Source of the DNA: an uncultured Lachnospiraceae bacterium
GTDB taxonomy: Bacteria > Bacillota > Clostridia > Lachnospirales > Lachnospiraceae
Length of the DNA stretch: 64,000 nt
NCBI GenBank assembly: GCA_947632515.1
Contig: CANRPO010000005.1
Location: 1-64,000 of the forward strand
Direction: 5' to 3'
This document shows positions 32,986-41,988 of the stretch, in pieces; position 1 is the first letter of the stretch; each line of letters opens with the position of its first letter. The notes beneath the pieces are model-generated. The model saw nothing but the letters and a program-made list of their open reading frames with translations. It did not search any database and was not told where the DNA came from. A program made the translations under genes and the position numbers.

Positions 32986-35031
32986 ATGGCTTATGATAAC
33001 GACTATCAGGATGAGGAAAGGAAAGAACCCTCCCCTCAGATTTATTCCGGTCCATCCATACATACAACCGATGCTGCACAGAAAAAGGAAAAACCCAATT
33101 CCGGCAAGGACACGGCCTCCCGTAACGCCCCGCCTTCCGACACCGGATCGCAGCCATCGGGCAGTACATTGAATCAGGGTAAATCCGGCGGGAATGCCGT
33201 CGGCAATGCGGCAACCGGGAAAAACGCCATAAACCCCGGCAATCTGCACGCAGGCACCGGCGGGTCTGCCGCCGCGGGGGCAGCCAAAGGAGCAGGCTCA
33301 GCTGCAGGCGGAGCCGCTGCAGGAGCCGCCAAAGGCGCCGTTGCGGGTTCCGTTGCTCCCGGAGTCGGGACCGCGATCGGTGCGGGGCTTGGCGCCCTGG
33401 GGGATGCACTGGCCGGGAGCAGCGCCAAAGCTGCAAGTGACGCCCGGAAAGCAAAAGAAGTGAATGATGCGGCAAAGGTATCGTCAAAGGGGTCTTCCGG
33501 CTCTCTGCGAGAAGAAAAGAAAAGTGAGTCCGATACCGGCACTTTCGTTAAAGTCATTGTCGGTATAATTTCCGTTGTCATTGCCCTTGTTATGATCATC
33601 CTGTTTCTTTCCATGCAAATGGTAGAATCCATTGCCGCGCCCATCATGGCCGTTTTTAAGATATTTCAGTCCGGAGCTGATTCCGTCGAAGGACTGGAAG
33701 GCCGTCTGGATCAGAATGCCACTTTTGAAGATATTCACAGCGTCTTTATATCCGATCTGCAGGATGCCATAAAGCGGGCATACACGGACGTGTGCAAAGA
33801 CGAGGTTTATCAGATCGCGATGGAGCAGGATTATGACATAGATCTGACCATGGAGAGTTATGCCGATACCAAATTCCCTTATGAACTTGACGGGGAGAAA
33901 TGCAATATTAACTATGCCGAGATATTTAATATAATATCTCTTTCCGAAGAATGGTCCGCGGATGATGACTGGCGGTCTTTCAGCTACAGTGAGTTTCAGA
34001 AATTATATGAAGATAAGGAGTTTTTGCGTACCCTCTATTCCCTGAAAGTGGAAAGGGCTGAAAAATATATAGTAAATGAGGCAATGCTTTCTGACGGGGA
34101 AACCTGCGAGATCCACTCCGATAAATCAGTCACCATAACCCACAAAGACAAATCCACCAGTGATTACAGCGGTGCCGACGCGGAGGCGTACTATGATGTT
34201 ATCATTTACGGGGAGGTTACGGTATCTTCTTACGGTCTGCTGGAGCTGTTTGATTACTTTTCCATTGACCCTTATTCCATGTCAGAAATCCTTCCCAACA
34301 TGACAAACTGGAAAGCCATGGATTACCAGGAATATTTCACCAGAGTCTATAAACCGGGTATATTTTGGGGAACGGAAGAAAGGACGCGCCTCATACCTTA
34401 CGAACGGCAGACAGGGGAGATTACACAGACGGCAGGCGACATGTACTTAAAGGATATTTTCGATGCCTCCGTCATAACGGAAGACTATGTGTATTATGAA
34501 GTCAGCCTGTTTAAACAGGCCGATCCCAGATGGGCGGCGCGGAAATATCTCGACAGCAACATGGCCGCTTACGGCTGCTGCGTTACCTCCATGGCCATGG
34601 TTATTAACTATTTCGGCGACAGTTCCACAGACCCCGGCACGCTGTTAGACAAAATGAACCAAAAATATCAGGGCAACTTAAACAGGCCGGCGCTTTCCGA
34701 AGAATACGGCTTTTCCCACTATCTGGATGACAACAGTTTTGCCATGCACTCTGATCTGACAAAGATCACGGGCGAACTGATCAACCACCGGCTGGTTATC
34801 GCCCATATCAGGCCAAACGGCAGCGAGCATTTTGCCACAAAAAACGGGCACTGGATAGTCCTGCACGGATTTCAGCGCTCAGGATCGGAAGAGGATGTTC
34901 CCATATCCCTTACAGGGGACGGAAGTCCCGGATTTTTCTTTGTAAATGACCCGAACCGCAACAATGAAACAATGACTTTTCTGGAGGCCGCAAATCTAAT
35001 AGACCGCATCCAGAGTTATGGCTACCGCTAG
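32986..35031 (+). CDS. T4SS cell-wall hydrolase with C39-like peptidase domain
   Basis: A 681-aa protein. Residues 1-180 are cytoplasmic and low complexity, with a strikingly Gly/Ala-rich run (about 85-150). A membrane helix follows (about 188-206, VIVGIISVVIALVMIILFLS), then an extracellular region with a C-terminal Peptidase_C39_2-like domain: cysteines in AAYGCCVTSMAMVINYFG, His in KNGHWIVLHGF, and FFVNDPNRNN. Gram-positive T4SS carry wall hydrolases at this point to open the peptidoglycan; a C39-type Cys peptidase instead of CHAP or NlpC is less usual. SD aaagga about 14 nt before the ATG. Confidence 0.72.
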   Translation: MAYDNDYQDEERKEPSPQIYSGPSIHTTDAAQKKEKPNSGKDTASRNAPPSDTGSQPSGSTLNQGKSGGNAVGNAATGKNAINPGNLHAGTGGSAAAGAAKGAGSAAGGAAAGAAKGAVAGSVAPGVGTAIGAGLGALGDALAGSSAKAASDARKAKEVNDAAKVSSKGSSGSLREEKKSESDTGTFVKVIVGIISVVIALVMIILFLSMQMVESIAAPIMAVFKIFQSGADSVEGLEGRLDQNATFEDIHSVFISDLQDAIKRAYTDVCKDEVYQIAMEQDYDIDLTMESYADTKFPYELDGEKCNINYAEIFNIISLSEEWSADDDWRSFSYSEFQKLYEDKEFLRTLYSLKVERAEKYIVNEAMLSDGETCEIHSDKSVTITHKDKSTSDYSGADAEAYYDVIIYGEVTVSSYGLLELFDYFSIDPYSMSEILPNMTNWKAMDYQEYFTRVYKPGIFWGTEERTRLIPYERQTGEITQTAGDMYLKDIFDASVITEDYVYYEVSLFKQADPRWAARKYLDSNMAAYGCCVTSMAMVINYFGDSSTDPGTLLDKMNQKYQGNLNRPALSEEYGFSHYLDDNSFAMHSDLTKITGELINHRLVIAHIRPNGSEHFATKNGHWIVLHGFQRSGSEEDVPISLTGDGSPGFFFVNDPNRNNETMTFLEAANLIDRIQSYGYR

Positions 35032-35043
35032 AAAGGAGATCCT

Positions 35044-35526
35044 ATGAACGAAAAAAGAAAATCCATAATTATCATGACTGCCGCAGCGGTTACGGGCATC
35101 GGGCTGCTGTTTGTCCTTACCGGACCTTTTGGGTCCGATAAAAATAAAACACAAAATACGATCGGGCATTTTGATTATCAGGAAGAAACCGGGGTGCCGG
35201 AAGATCTCACCGACCGGTACGACCCCTCCAAGGAGCCGGGATCCGAGCCGGATCCCAATAATGTATATATTACGAATTATGAATTATTGTATGATTTTCT
35301 TCCCGTCAATGCGGCGGGCAGCGTCAGCATTTATGCGGCTGAATTTTTGAATAAGCATGGATATGGCGGCTACCGTGAACTGACCATCTTAAAAGATACC
35401 GTTACTTCCGACGAAACCTATCCCAGATTTATCTGTACCATGGATGAAACGGACAAATATCTGGAAATACGCTACCGCACCGACACAAAAGAATTTACTT
35501 TTGCTCTGCTGAATGAAATTTACTAA
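35044..35526 (+). CDS. Single-pass membrane protein of the T4SS operon
   Basis: A 160-aa protein with an N-terminal membrane helix (IIIMTAAAVTGIGLLFVLTG, residues 8-27), a polar Asp/Pro/Glu linker and an extracellular domain of ~90 residues. Not recognised; it could be a VirB8-like or TcpC-like assembly factor in reduced form. Follows the C39 gene with SD aaaggag and precedes a very strong terminator. Confidence 0.6.
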   Translation: MNEKRKSIIIMTAAAVTGIGLLFVLTGPFGSDKNKTQNTIGHFDYQEETGVPEDLTDRYDPSKEPGSEPDPNNVYITNYELLYDFLPVNAAGSVSIYAAEFLNKHGYGGYRELTILKDTVTSDETYPRFICTMDETDKYLEIRYRTDTKEFTFALLNEIY

Positions 35527-35550
35527 AACCGGTTATCTGCCCTGTTTTTC

Positions 35551-35592
35551 AAGTGCTTTTTCTCAACATGGTGTAAGAAAAAGCACTTTTTT
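35551..35592 (+). terminator. Strong intrinsic terminator
   Basis: Perfect 13-bp stem AAGTGCTTTTTCT/AGAAAAAGCACTT with six T; the T tract runs directly into the next promoter. Confidence 0.92.
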
Positions 35593-35593
35593 G

Positions 35594-35625
35594 TTGCAAA
35601 TGTTTTTGATTATAGTATAGTATAC
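35594..35625 (+). promoter_or_regulatory. Promoter of PrgI/VirB4 genes with GTATAGTATAC
   Basis: TTGCAA (35594-35599), 16-bp spacer, TATAGT (35616-35621) inside GTATAGTATAC (35615-35625). The palindrome is extended by TATAGTA on the left and TATAA on the right. Confidence 0.7.
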
Positions 35626-35648
35626 TATAAAAGAAAGGAGGGTAAAAA

Positions 35649-36104
35649 TTGAACGACGATGAACTGGAAAAAAATGAACGTTTCATACCGCAGAACGCGC
35701 TGACCAAAGGAAAAATCCTGTCTATCGACTGGATCAGATGGCTGGAGGCAGCCATATTCTGTATCATCACCGCGGTTATAGTGATTCACACCAACTTCGT
35801 GACAAATATCAAAGCGATAATCATAATCGTGCTCTGCATCGCCGAAACGTTTCTTTTTCTCAGAGGAATCAAAAACAGAAATGTGCTGCAGGTAATTTTT
35901 GAAATGATTCGCAGCAGACATGAGCGAAAACATTACAAGTTAGGGAGTGTAAATGATGCAAGAAAAGAAAGTACCTACGTCCAGTACAACCATTTCGGTG
36001 GCGAGTCTGCTTTCGATAGGCTCGTTGCCCGGGTCAAATACGGATTCAAAGCCTTCGACGCCAAGTACGGAGACGATCCCGAGTCCTCAGACTCAGACCG
36101 GTAA
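35649..36104 (+). CDS. PrgI/VirB3-like membrane protein (TTG start)
   Basis: A 151-aa protein with two close membrane helices (about residues 33-75, LEAAIFCIITAVIVIHTNFV and AIIIIVLCIAETFLFLRG) and a cytoplasmic tail. Position directly before virB4 and this topology fit the PrgI family, the VirB3 counterpart in Gram-positive systems that tethers VirB4 to the channel. Starts with TTG after a strong SD (aaaggagggt). Its last 152 nt overlap the virB4 reading frame. Confidence 0.75.
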   Translation: MNDDELEKNERFIPQNALTKGKILSIDWIRWLEAAIFCIITAVIVIHTNFVTNIKAIIIIVLCIAETFLFLRGIKNRNVLQVIFEMIRSRHERKHYKLGSVNDARKESTYVQYNHFGGESAFDRLVARVKYGFKAFDAKYGDDPESSDSDR

Positions 36105-38997
36105 CTCCGTATCTTCCGTGCGGATTTCCCGAGATACCGCAGAACCGGAGGCAGAAACCATTTCTGAACCCGTTTTTGAAAATGATGTTTCCGAACCTGA
36201 TTACGGCTCTGAACCGCAGCCTGTATCAGAAGAGGAAACGGAACCCGTGCAGGAAACAGAAGAATATGGCACAGACGTCTCCGGCGAAGATGCCGGGCAG
36301 ATGCCTTTGCACGGAGAAAACCATGTGAATACCTTCGACAGGCTGAAAGCCTTCCGTCTGTCTGTGAATACCGATCCGGAAACGGGGGAGAAAATGTCCG
36401 TTGCGGAATCCATGCTTACATCCTTAAAGGACAGCAGGACGGTAAATCACGCCATCGGAACAGGCTATCGTTCCATCAAAAAGGCTGTCATCAATAAGGA
36501 ACATAAGAAGAAAGCGAAAAAGGAGCGCCGCATCCGGCAGGGGTATTCTCAGGACGCCATACCCGTAAAAGCTGTCAGAAACGGGATCATCCAGACTTCA
36601 AGCGGCATGTTTGTGAAAATACTTGAAGTTCTTCCGATAAACTTTGCGGATATGTCCATAACCAGGCATGACCGCATTGCCCGTGTATTCGCCTCTATTT
36701 TTAACGAAGGGCCTTCCCAGATCCACATGAAATGTATCTGTGACAAAAACAATCCTTCCCGCATGATCGCCCATATCAAGCAGAAATGTGAAGAGGAAAA
36801 ATGGCAGCGCGGTGTATCAGACGGTTTTATCGAGTGTGCCGAAGACCTCATACGCAAAATCAGGAGCATCAGCAATGAGGCCACGGTAACTAAACGATAC
36901 TTTTTTATTTACAGATATGAGGGTACTTCCGGTGAGGCACGGGATATTTGGACCGATCTTGAAACAACCAGGAGTTCTATTGTGCAGGCATTTTCAGAGT
37001 GCGGAAACAGCGTGGTAGATTATGCCATTGACAGATCTTCTTACGAAATTGGAGAAATTCTGTATTACATGCTCAACCGCCGGACCTGCAGATCAGAATT
37101 TTTCCAGGACCGCATTAACCGGATGGTCGGAGATGTCAATTTTTATAACTCATCATCCGGCTCGAAAAAGAAGAAGAGCACTGTCGATATGGATTTCCTT
37201 GCTCCCAAAGGGCTTACCTTTAACAGCCAGGAATATGTGATGATTGATGGACAGTATGTAACGTATTTTGCCCTAAAAGAGTTCGGACATCCCGGCAGGA
37301 CGTACATCGGATGGCCGGAGCTGCTTATGGCGACAGGCGACGGCGTTGACCTTGATATTTACATCATGCGTAAAAACCATGATACCACGCTTTCCGCGCT
37401 GTCACAGGTTGCGAGGGTACAGACGGTGGACTTAAATAACTCTCAATCTTCGTCGAAAAGAGAAAATCTGGTTCCGAAGATACTGAATAAGAACTACATA
37501 GTAGAGCATATGAGCAGAGGTGAGAATCTTTTTGAGGTCGTGATTCTTATATCCATCCGCGCAGATTCCATCATGGAACTCAGACAGAAAAAACAGATAT
37601 TCATGAAGGATATGGCCACAAAAAAACTCTATGTGGAGGACGCCTATGGCAACGTGCGCAAGTTTTTTAACATGACACTTCCATTTTTTGAAGTGGCGGG
37701 AGATATATTCCGGCGCAATAAACGGAATTATCTCACAAGCTCTCTGGGTTCCCTGTATATGTTTACCTCTTTCGAGTTTAACGATTATACAGGCGCTCCC
37801 CTTGGACAGAATGCCATGCAAGGTAATCTGTCCCTTGTGACCATCAATCCGTTCAATACGGCTTATTTCACGAATGCAAACATGACCATTCTGGGCGCGA
37901 CCGGTGCCGGTAAAACCTATACACAGAATATACTTGCCAGATCCTTCAGGATCTCTTTGAGCAGAATATTTTTAATCATACCCCTGAAAGGGCATGAGTC
38001 TTACCGGGGATGTATGCACATCGGCGGCAGTTTCATTCACCTTTATCCCGGTAGCAAAGACTGTATCAATATCTGCGAAATACGGCCGGAGGCAACCATC
38101 GACAAACAGATTCTCAAAGAAACTCCCACTGTTGTCACCTCGCTGTTGTCCGGACAGATAGCTTATTTATTAACATGGATCAACCTGAACCTTAAAGATA
38201 ATCCGATGTCGGATATGGAAAGGGATCTTGTGGAAAATGAACTTTATACGCTGTATAACCGTTTCGGCATAACACACGACAACCAATCCATCTATGATGA
38301 GAGCGGCGAACTAAAGTATATGCCAATTATAGGGGACATATACGACCGCCTTTCCGTTTATCCGGAATTAGACCGCATAACCAAGGCGCTGTCAAAGTAT
38401 GTATTCGGTAACTGCAGCAATTTAAACGGCCCGACCAACGTGGACTTGAATAATAAGTTTATCGTCTTTTACATCGATGAAAACAATATTCCGGAAGATC
38501 TTCTTCCGTCGTTTTTCTATCTGCCAATTAAGTGTACCTACGGTCTTGTAAAACAAAACCGCCTGTCGCTTGATACCATTATTATTGAGGAGGCATGGAA
38601 ACTGATGAAATATAAGGAGGCGGCTCTGGAGATCAAAGAAATGGTCAAGGTCATCCGCGGGTACGGCGGCTCTATCTGTATCACCACACAGGACATTGAC
38701 GATCTTCTTGCCGACGAGACAGGACGTGCCGTCGTCTATGGGACTGCCATTAAATTTATTATGTACATGGAGGAAACCCAGGCGCGGAGGGTTGCCGAGA
38801 ACCTTGGACTTACAGAGGATGATGTATATATGATCACCCACTTTAAACCCGGACAGGCCATGCTGCTTACCAGACATGCAAAGCTCTGTGTCAACATCCT
38901 TCCGTCCGCTATGGAGGACCGGGATTTTACGACCGATCCCAATAAATTGAAGTATTACGCGGAGCAGGAAGAGAAAGCGGCAGTTTCCACAAAATAG
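35953..38997 (+). CDS. virB4: VirB4-type conjugation ATPase
   Basis: A 1014-aa ATPase that powers the transfer channel. Walker A GATGAGKT at residues 648-655 and Walker B TIIIEEAWKLM near 880, with ICITTQDIDDL after it, are typical. The N-terminal ~130 residues are a Ser/Thr/Pro then acidic low-complexity region, partly encoded in the overlap with the PrgI-like gene. The start ATG at 35953 has an SD-like agggag; if translation began later, the first good Met is near residue 120. Ends with no terminator; an intergenic region of 240 bp follows. Confidence 0.93.
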   Translation: MMQEKKVPTSSTTISVASLLSIGSLPGSNTDSKPSTPSTETIPSPQTQTGNSVSSVRISRDTAEPEAETISEPVFENDVSEPDYGSEPQPVSEEETEPVQETEEYGTDVSGEDAGQMPLHGENHVNTFDRLKAFRLSVNTDPETGEKMSVAESMLTSLKDSRTVNHAIGTGYRSIKKAVINKEHKKKAKKERRIRQGYSQDAIPVKAVRNGIIQTSSGMFVKILEVLPINFADMSITRHDRIARVFASIFNEGPSQIHMKCICDKNNPSRMIAHIKQKCEEEKWQRGVSDGFIECAEDLIRKIRSISNEATVTKRYFFIYRYEGTSGEARDIWTDLETTRSSIVQAFSECGNSVVDYAIDRSSYEIGEILYYMLNRRTCRSEFFQDRINRMVGDVNFYNSSSGSKKKKSTVDMDFLAPKGLTFNSQEYVMIDGQYVTYFALKEFGHPGRTYIGWPELLMATGDGVDLDIYIMRKNHDTTLSALSQVARVQTVDLNNSQSSSKRENLVPKILNKNYIVEHMSRGENLFEVVILISIRADSIMELRQKKQIFMKDMATKKLYVEDAYGNVRKFFNMTLPFFEVAGDIFRRNKRNYLTSSLGSLYMFTSFEFNDYTGAPLGQNAMQGNLSLVTINPFNTAYFTNANMTILGATGAGKTYTQNILARSFRISLSRIFLIIPLKGHESYRGCMHIGGSFIHLYPGSKDCINICEIRPEATIDKQILKETPTVVTSLLSGQIAYLLTWINLNLKDNPMSDMERDLVENELYTLYNRFGITHDNQSIYDESGELKYMPIIGDIYDRLSVYPELDRITKALSKYVFGNCSNLNGPTNVDLNNKFIVFYIDENNIPEDLLPSFFYLPIKCTYGLVKQNRLSLDTIIIEEAWKLMKYKEAALEIKEMVKVIRGYGGSICITTQDIDDLLADETGRAVVYGTAIKFIMYMEETQARRVAENLGLTEDDVYMITHFKPGQAMLLTRHAKLCVNILPSAMEDRDFTTDPNKLKYYAEQEEKAAVSTK

Positions 38998-39238
38998 TTG
39001 CAAATTGTACAAATACCGGTAAGAAAAATGGAAATTCACGTTTAGAAATCTAATTTTAGCAAGTGAAAACGGGATTTGTACAATATCCGAACCTTTTTTC
39101 CCGGCTTTTGCCATCCGTCACCCTTTTGTTTGAGTTTTCGGACAGCAAATATACAAATTGGGTGGCCAAAATACAGAAAAGCAAAACCAAATTCCACAAA
39201 AATAAAAAAAATTGTACAAATAAAAGGAGGACACTATC
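38998..39238 (+). promoter_or_regulatory. Intergenic region with three TTGTACAA boxes and a weak promoter
   Basis: The 8-bp palindrome TTGTACAA occurs at 39005-39012, 39076-39083 and 39212-39219. A possible promoter is TTGTTT (39126-39131), 18-bp spacer, TATACA (39150-39155). No GTATANTATAC site. The boxes may bind a regulator of the next gene. Confidence 0.35.
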
Positions 39239-39817
39239 ATGGTACAACTGACAAGAGATGAACGCGAAATTATATCTTATGTTTCAAAATTCGGCTGCCT
39301 CGATATTGAACAGCTTAAAGTGCTGATGCAGCCTATGGAGAGCAGGAACGTGGTTATTTTGGTGAACTGCCTAATCAAAAAACATGTGTTATCGTTTCTG
39401 GCATCCAGATACCTTGTTATGATGAACTGTAAAATATCCATGCCGATTATATCCTGTATCTGGGCCATACTGGAGTTGGATTCTTCCAGGGATGACTTTT
39501 CGGAGGCCATGCGCGCCATTTTCCCGGCCGATATATTTTTTACCGTCGGAAGAAAGGATTCCTTTGATGTTATGTATGTGGACGAAGGCAGCTTAAATAA
39601 GATCTCTCTGCTGCAGGAGCGGTATTTGGAAAAAGAGCATTCCAAGAAGAGTTCCCTGATCCAGTCTGTCCCTATGTTCGTTATGGATGATGTATCCAAC
39701 AAGGATCTTATCATGCGGATTAAGGACTCCGGGTTTTCCTTCCCCTTTATCCTTGCCATAGTCGCTTACGGCGACTCCGCAAGACCCACTATCCGCCTGG
39801 CAAAAAGCGTTCCGTAA
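39239..39817 (+). CDS. Unknown winged-helix-like protein (DUF5697-like)
   Basis: A 192-aa protein. The N-terminus (LTRDEREIISYVSKFGCLDI followed by a second helix and LVNCLIKKHVLSFL) looks like a winged helix as in MarR or FaeA-type proteins; the remainder is a mixed domain. The layout reminds me of DUF5697 proteins on conjugative elements, not verified. It lies between virB4 and the origin region. Strong SD aaggagga. Confidence 0.55.
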   Translation: MVQLTRDEREIISYVSKFGCLDIEQLKVLMQPMESRNVVILVNCLIKKHVLSFLASRYLVMMNCKISMPIISCIWAILELDSSRDDFSEAMRAIFPADIFFTVGRKDSFDVMYVDEGSLNKISLLQERYLEKEHSKKSSLIQSVPMFVMDDVSNKDLIMRIKDSGFSFPFILAIVAYGDSARPTIRLAKSVP

Positions 39818-40106
39818 GCGTTTGGGCCTGTCTCAAAAACGTGCTAATTGCAATCGAAAAAGGTGCAAAAAAAGGATAGTTTAAAAATATTCCAAAAACA
39901 CCCTTTTCAACGGCATTTATATTGTGGTTTTCTGGCTTTTCTGCCGGCCGTTGTCCTTGGGTGTTAAACACAAAAGGACACGTCAAACACCATAACGCGC
40001 GGCATGGAAACGGAAAACGGAGTGGAAAAACGCAGAGACGGGAAGTAGCGAAATATGGGTGCAGAAAAGGCGGCATGTGGAAAAATCAGAATAAGGGTGA
40101 AGTAGA
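39818..40106. other. 289-bp intergenic region without a recognised gene
   Basis: Purine-rich on the right half. It contains an inverted repeat with arms GGTGTT and AACACC around 39959-39991. No promoter of the plasmid type is seen. An origin of transfer could lie here, but there is no relaxase in the window and no known nick-site motif is recognised. Confidence 0.3.
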
Positions 40107-41285
40107 GTGAATAATAAAAAGAACTATAAAAAAGGGTATAAGAATGAGATGATACAACTGCTGTGTCTCGTAGCGGTAATGCCGTATCGGAGTCTCCGCT
40201 TGCTATCAGACAACCACCGCATGTATCAGAGGGCAGTGAAGGAGATGGAAGAAGACGGGACAGTGGTGGTGGATAAGCGCGGCGGCGAGAAGAATATCCG
40301 CTTGCTGAACTATGACAGGCGGCGGGGAGAATATGAGGATTACGTTCCGAAGGAATATGCGGCTTATTACGAAGAGACGGCGAGGGAAAAAATCAAGGCA
40401 TTAAGCGACGAAGTAAATAAGGCGGCATCAGAGCGGGTCATGAAGAACAGCGCGACGCAGATCATGATGTATGCAGGCGATATAGATATAAGCCCGGACA
40501 AGCGTGATCTGCGTCGCGAGATGATGGAGGACAGCGACCTTGCCTATTACACGTCCGGGGAACTGAAACAGATTGAATCCTATCGCGACACGGTAACATA
40601 CCGGAATGAAAAAGGAGAAAAAAGCAAAAAACTGTCAAATTCCAGAATCAGCGGCTTGCTGGTATCACCAGGCGGGATATACGCAGTCTATCATATAGGC
40701 GAATCCCTGATCGAGTGGAAAAAATTCGGCGAAGTCAAGATGGCGGCGTACATCACCCGGATTATCAAGCAAAAGAGCATGTCCGACGTCAGCGCGGACG
40801 AGCCGAAAAATGCAATCGTAATAGCCAGAAACGATAAACTTTTCGTAAAAATATGCAACAGCAGTTATCGTAAGAATGAAAAAGTGGTCATCATGAACAT
40901 GGAGTACGCTTACGACAGACTGTATGTTATTCCGGAAGACAGAAACGGAGTCCTGCTTTTAAAAATGATGGCTGTAAACGGCTGGCGGGGCAGAATCCTA
41001 AATTCGGTTCTTTCAAGAGAAGAACAGATGGCCTCGGCAGAAGTAAGCGTGGACTGCGACGGTTATGATGCGGAACACGGAATTTACAAACTCGTATTCT
41101 GCATACCCAATCTGATCAAACTGAAAGCATTTATCACGAGGGCTCTTCTGGAAAATAACAATCAAAAAAGCTATCAGATCTATTGTTTCAGTTTCCAGAC
41201 GGAAATGGTGGCAGAACTCATAGGGAAGTATGGAACGATACTGACCGTAGATGTAAAAAAGTTTTACGAGGAATATTTCAACTGA
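40107..41285 (+). CDS. Unknown protein next to the origin, replication-relaxation-like N-terminus
   Basis: A 392-aa protein with a GTG start (SD gggtgaag upstream). The N-terminal ~60 residues (MIQLLCLVAVMPYRSLRLLS, then MYQRAVKEMEEDGTVVVDKR) form a winged-helix-like unit, as in plasmid replication-relaxation or MobC-type accessory proteins; the rest is an unrecognised alpha/beta region. It sits between the transfer genes and the iteron origin, so a role in relaxosome or origin control is plausible. It is not a relaxase: no HxH or catalytic Tyr motif is evident. Confidence 0.5.
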   Translation: MNNKKNYKKGYKNEMIQLLCLVAVMPYRSLRLLSDNHRMYQRAVKEMEEDGTVVVDKRGGEKNIRLLNYDRRRGEYEDYVPKEYAAYYEETAREKIKALSDEVNKAASERVMKNSATQIMMYAGDIDISPDKRDLRREMMEDSDLAYYTSGELKQIESYRDTVTYRNEKGEKSKKLSNSRISGLLVSPGGIYAVYHIGESLIEWKKFGEVKMAAYITRIIKQKSMSDVSADEPKNAIVIARNDKLFVKICNSSYRKNEKVVIMNMEYAYDRLYVIPEDRNGVLLLKMMAVNGWRGRILNSVLSREEQMASAEVSVDCDGYDAEHGIYKLVFCIPNLIKLKAFITRALLENNNQKSYQIYCFSFQTEMVAELIGKYGTILTVDVKKFYEEYFN

Positions 41286-41290
41286 GAGGA

Positions 41291-41389
41291 AAACAGAAAA
41301 GTCGGCCTTGGGCGAATCCTGTATAGGAGACGAACAAGGCCGACTTTTCACCAGACCACAAAGCATCAAGAAAACATTTCAACCACAAT
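41291..41389 (-). ncRNA. Candidate ~100-nt small RNA from a palindrome promoter
   Basis: On the minus strand TTGCTT (41422-41417), 15-bp spacer and TATAAT (41401-41396) lie in GTATATTATAC (41392-41402). A transcript starting near 41389 would run about 40 nt to a perfect 15-bp hairpin (arms 41335-41349 and 41296-41310) ending in a T-rich tail. Its 5' end is complementary in 17 of 18 positions to 60371-60388, the leader of the first pilin-like gene. The hairpin may also serve as the + strand terminator of the preceding gene. No experiment supports the RNA. Confidence 0.4.
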
Positions 41390-41391
41390 TT

Positions 41392-41402
41392 GTATATTAT
41401 AC
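41392..41402. promoter_or_regulatory. GTATATTATAC palindrome upstream of the candidate small RNA
   Basis: Perfect match to GTATANTATAC. It contains a minus-strand -10 (TATAAT at 41401-41396). Confidence 0.6.
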
Positions 41403-41452
41403 TATGTCGGCGTAAAAAGCAAGCACTTTTTTTCGGCAGAAGGAGTCCCCGA

Positions 41453-41635
41453 ATGCAAGGAAGGAAAAACAGGGAGAAAAAAAAGAAAAGCCGCGGTGTT
41501 TCGGCATGGGGCTGCGGCCCGGTCGCACATGCGAAGACTGTTTGTGTTCCTGACAGGCCATGCGTAAAACTGAATCCCACGGACAATGGGAAAGAACATC
41601 CCCAACATCCGTTTTTCCCGCAGCCCTTGTTTTAA
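41453..41635 (+). CDS. Doubtful small ORF, 60 aa
   Basis: A 60-aa frame starting MQGRKNREKKKKSRG with a good SD (aaggag, 7 nt spacing). Composition is odd (very basic start, Cys/His/Pro-rich end) and nothing is recognised. It may be a chance frame in the region between the candidate small RNA and the iterons. Included because of its SD. Confidence 0.25.
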   Translation: MQGRKNREKKKKSRGVSAWGCGPVAHAKTVCVPDRPCVKLNPTDNGKEHPQHPFFPQPLF

Positions 41636-41690
41636 ATTTATATTAAAAAATAAACAACATTTTTATTTCATTTATATTGCAGATTGGAAA
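41632..41690. other. A/T-rich stretch at the origin, candidate DNA unwinding element
   Basis: About 50 bp almost purely A/T directly before the first iteron at 41734, the usual place for strand opening in iteron plasmids. No perfect DnaA box was recognised. Confidence 0.5.
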
Positions 41691-41733
41691 AATCCGATAA
41701 ATACGCGGTTTGCAGGCTCAACCTACGGTTGCG

Positions 41734-41910
41734 GATGTAGGTAAAAACGGTGATGAATGTAGACAGAAACGGATGAAAATGTAGGTAAAAACGGCATCCG
41801 GTGTAGAAAACGGAGTCCTGATCTGCGGTGACGGATGTAGACGGAAACGGTTCAAAAGTAGATAAGAGCGGTTAAAAATGTAGATAAGAGCCGTAAATAT
41901 GTAGAAAGCG
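41734..41910 (+). repeat. Iterons: eight direct repeats with ATGTAG core
   Basis: ATGTAG-type cores start near 41735, 41757, 41779, 41801 (GTGTAG), 41835, 41856 (AAGTAG), 41878 and 41899, mostly 21-22 bp apart with one 34-bp step. Each core is followed by a purine-rich segment ending in CGG. Spacing of two helical turns is typical for initiator-binding iterons. They lie upstream of the Rep_3-type gene. Confidence 0.85.
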
Positions 41911-41988
41911 GGGTCGGAGAGAGCCGACAGGCAGGAGCGGAATACCGAAAAGGACGGAAAACCGCAGTTTTTCAGAGGAAACGGGCGC

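Noticed and set aside
33174-33647. Ala/Pro-rich 157-aa frame on the minus strand
   Set aside because: Antisense image of the Gly/Ala-rich linker of the C39-peptidase protein, no SD or promoter.
40107-41285. Relaxase
   Set aside because: No His-hydrophobe-His metal triad and no candidate catalytic Tyr near the N-terminus; the protein is at most a relaxosome accessory. No relaxase is visible in the window.
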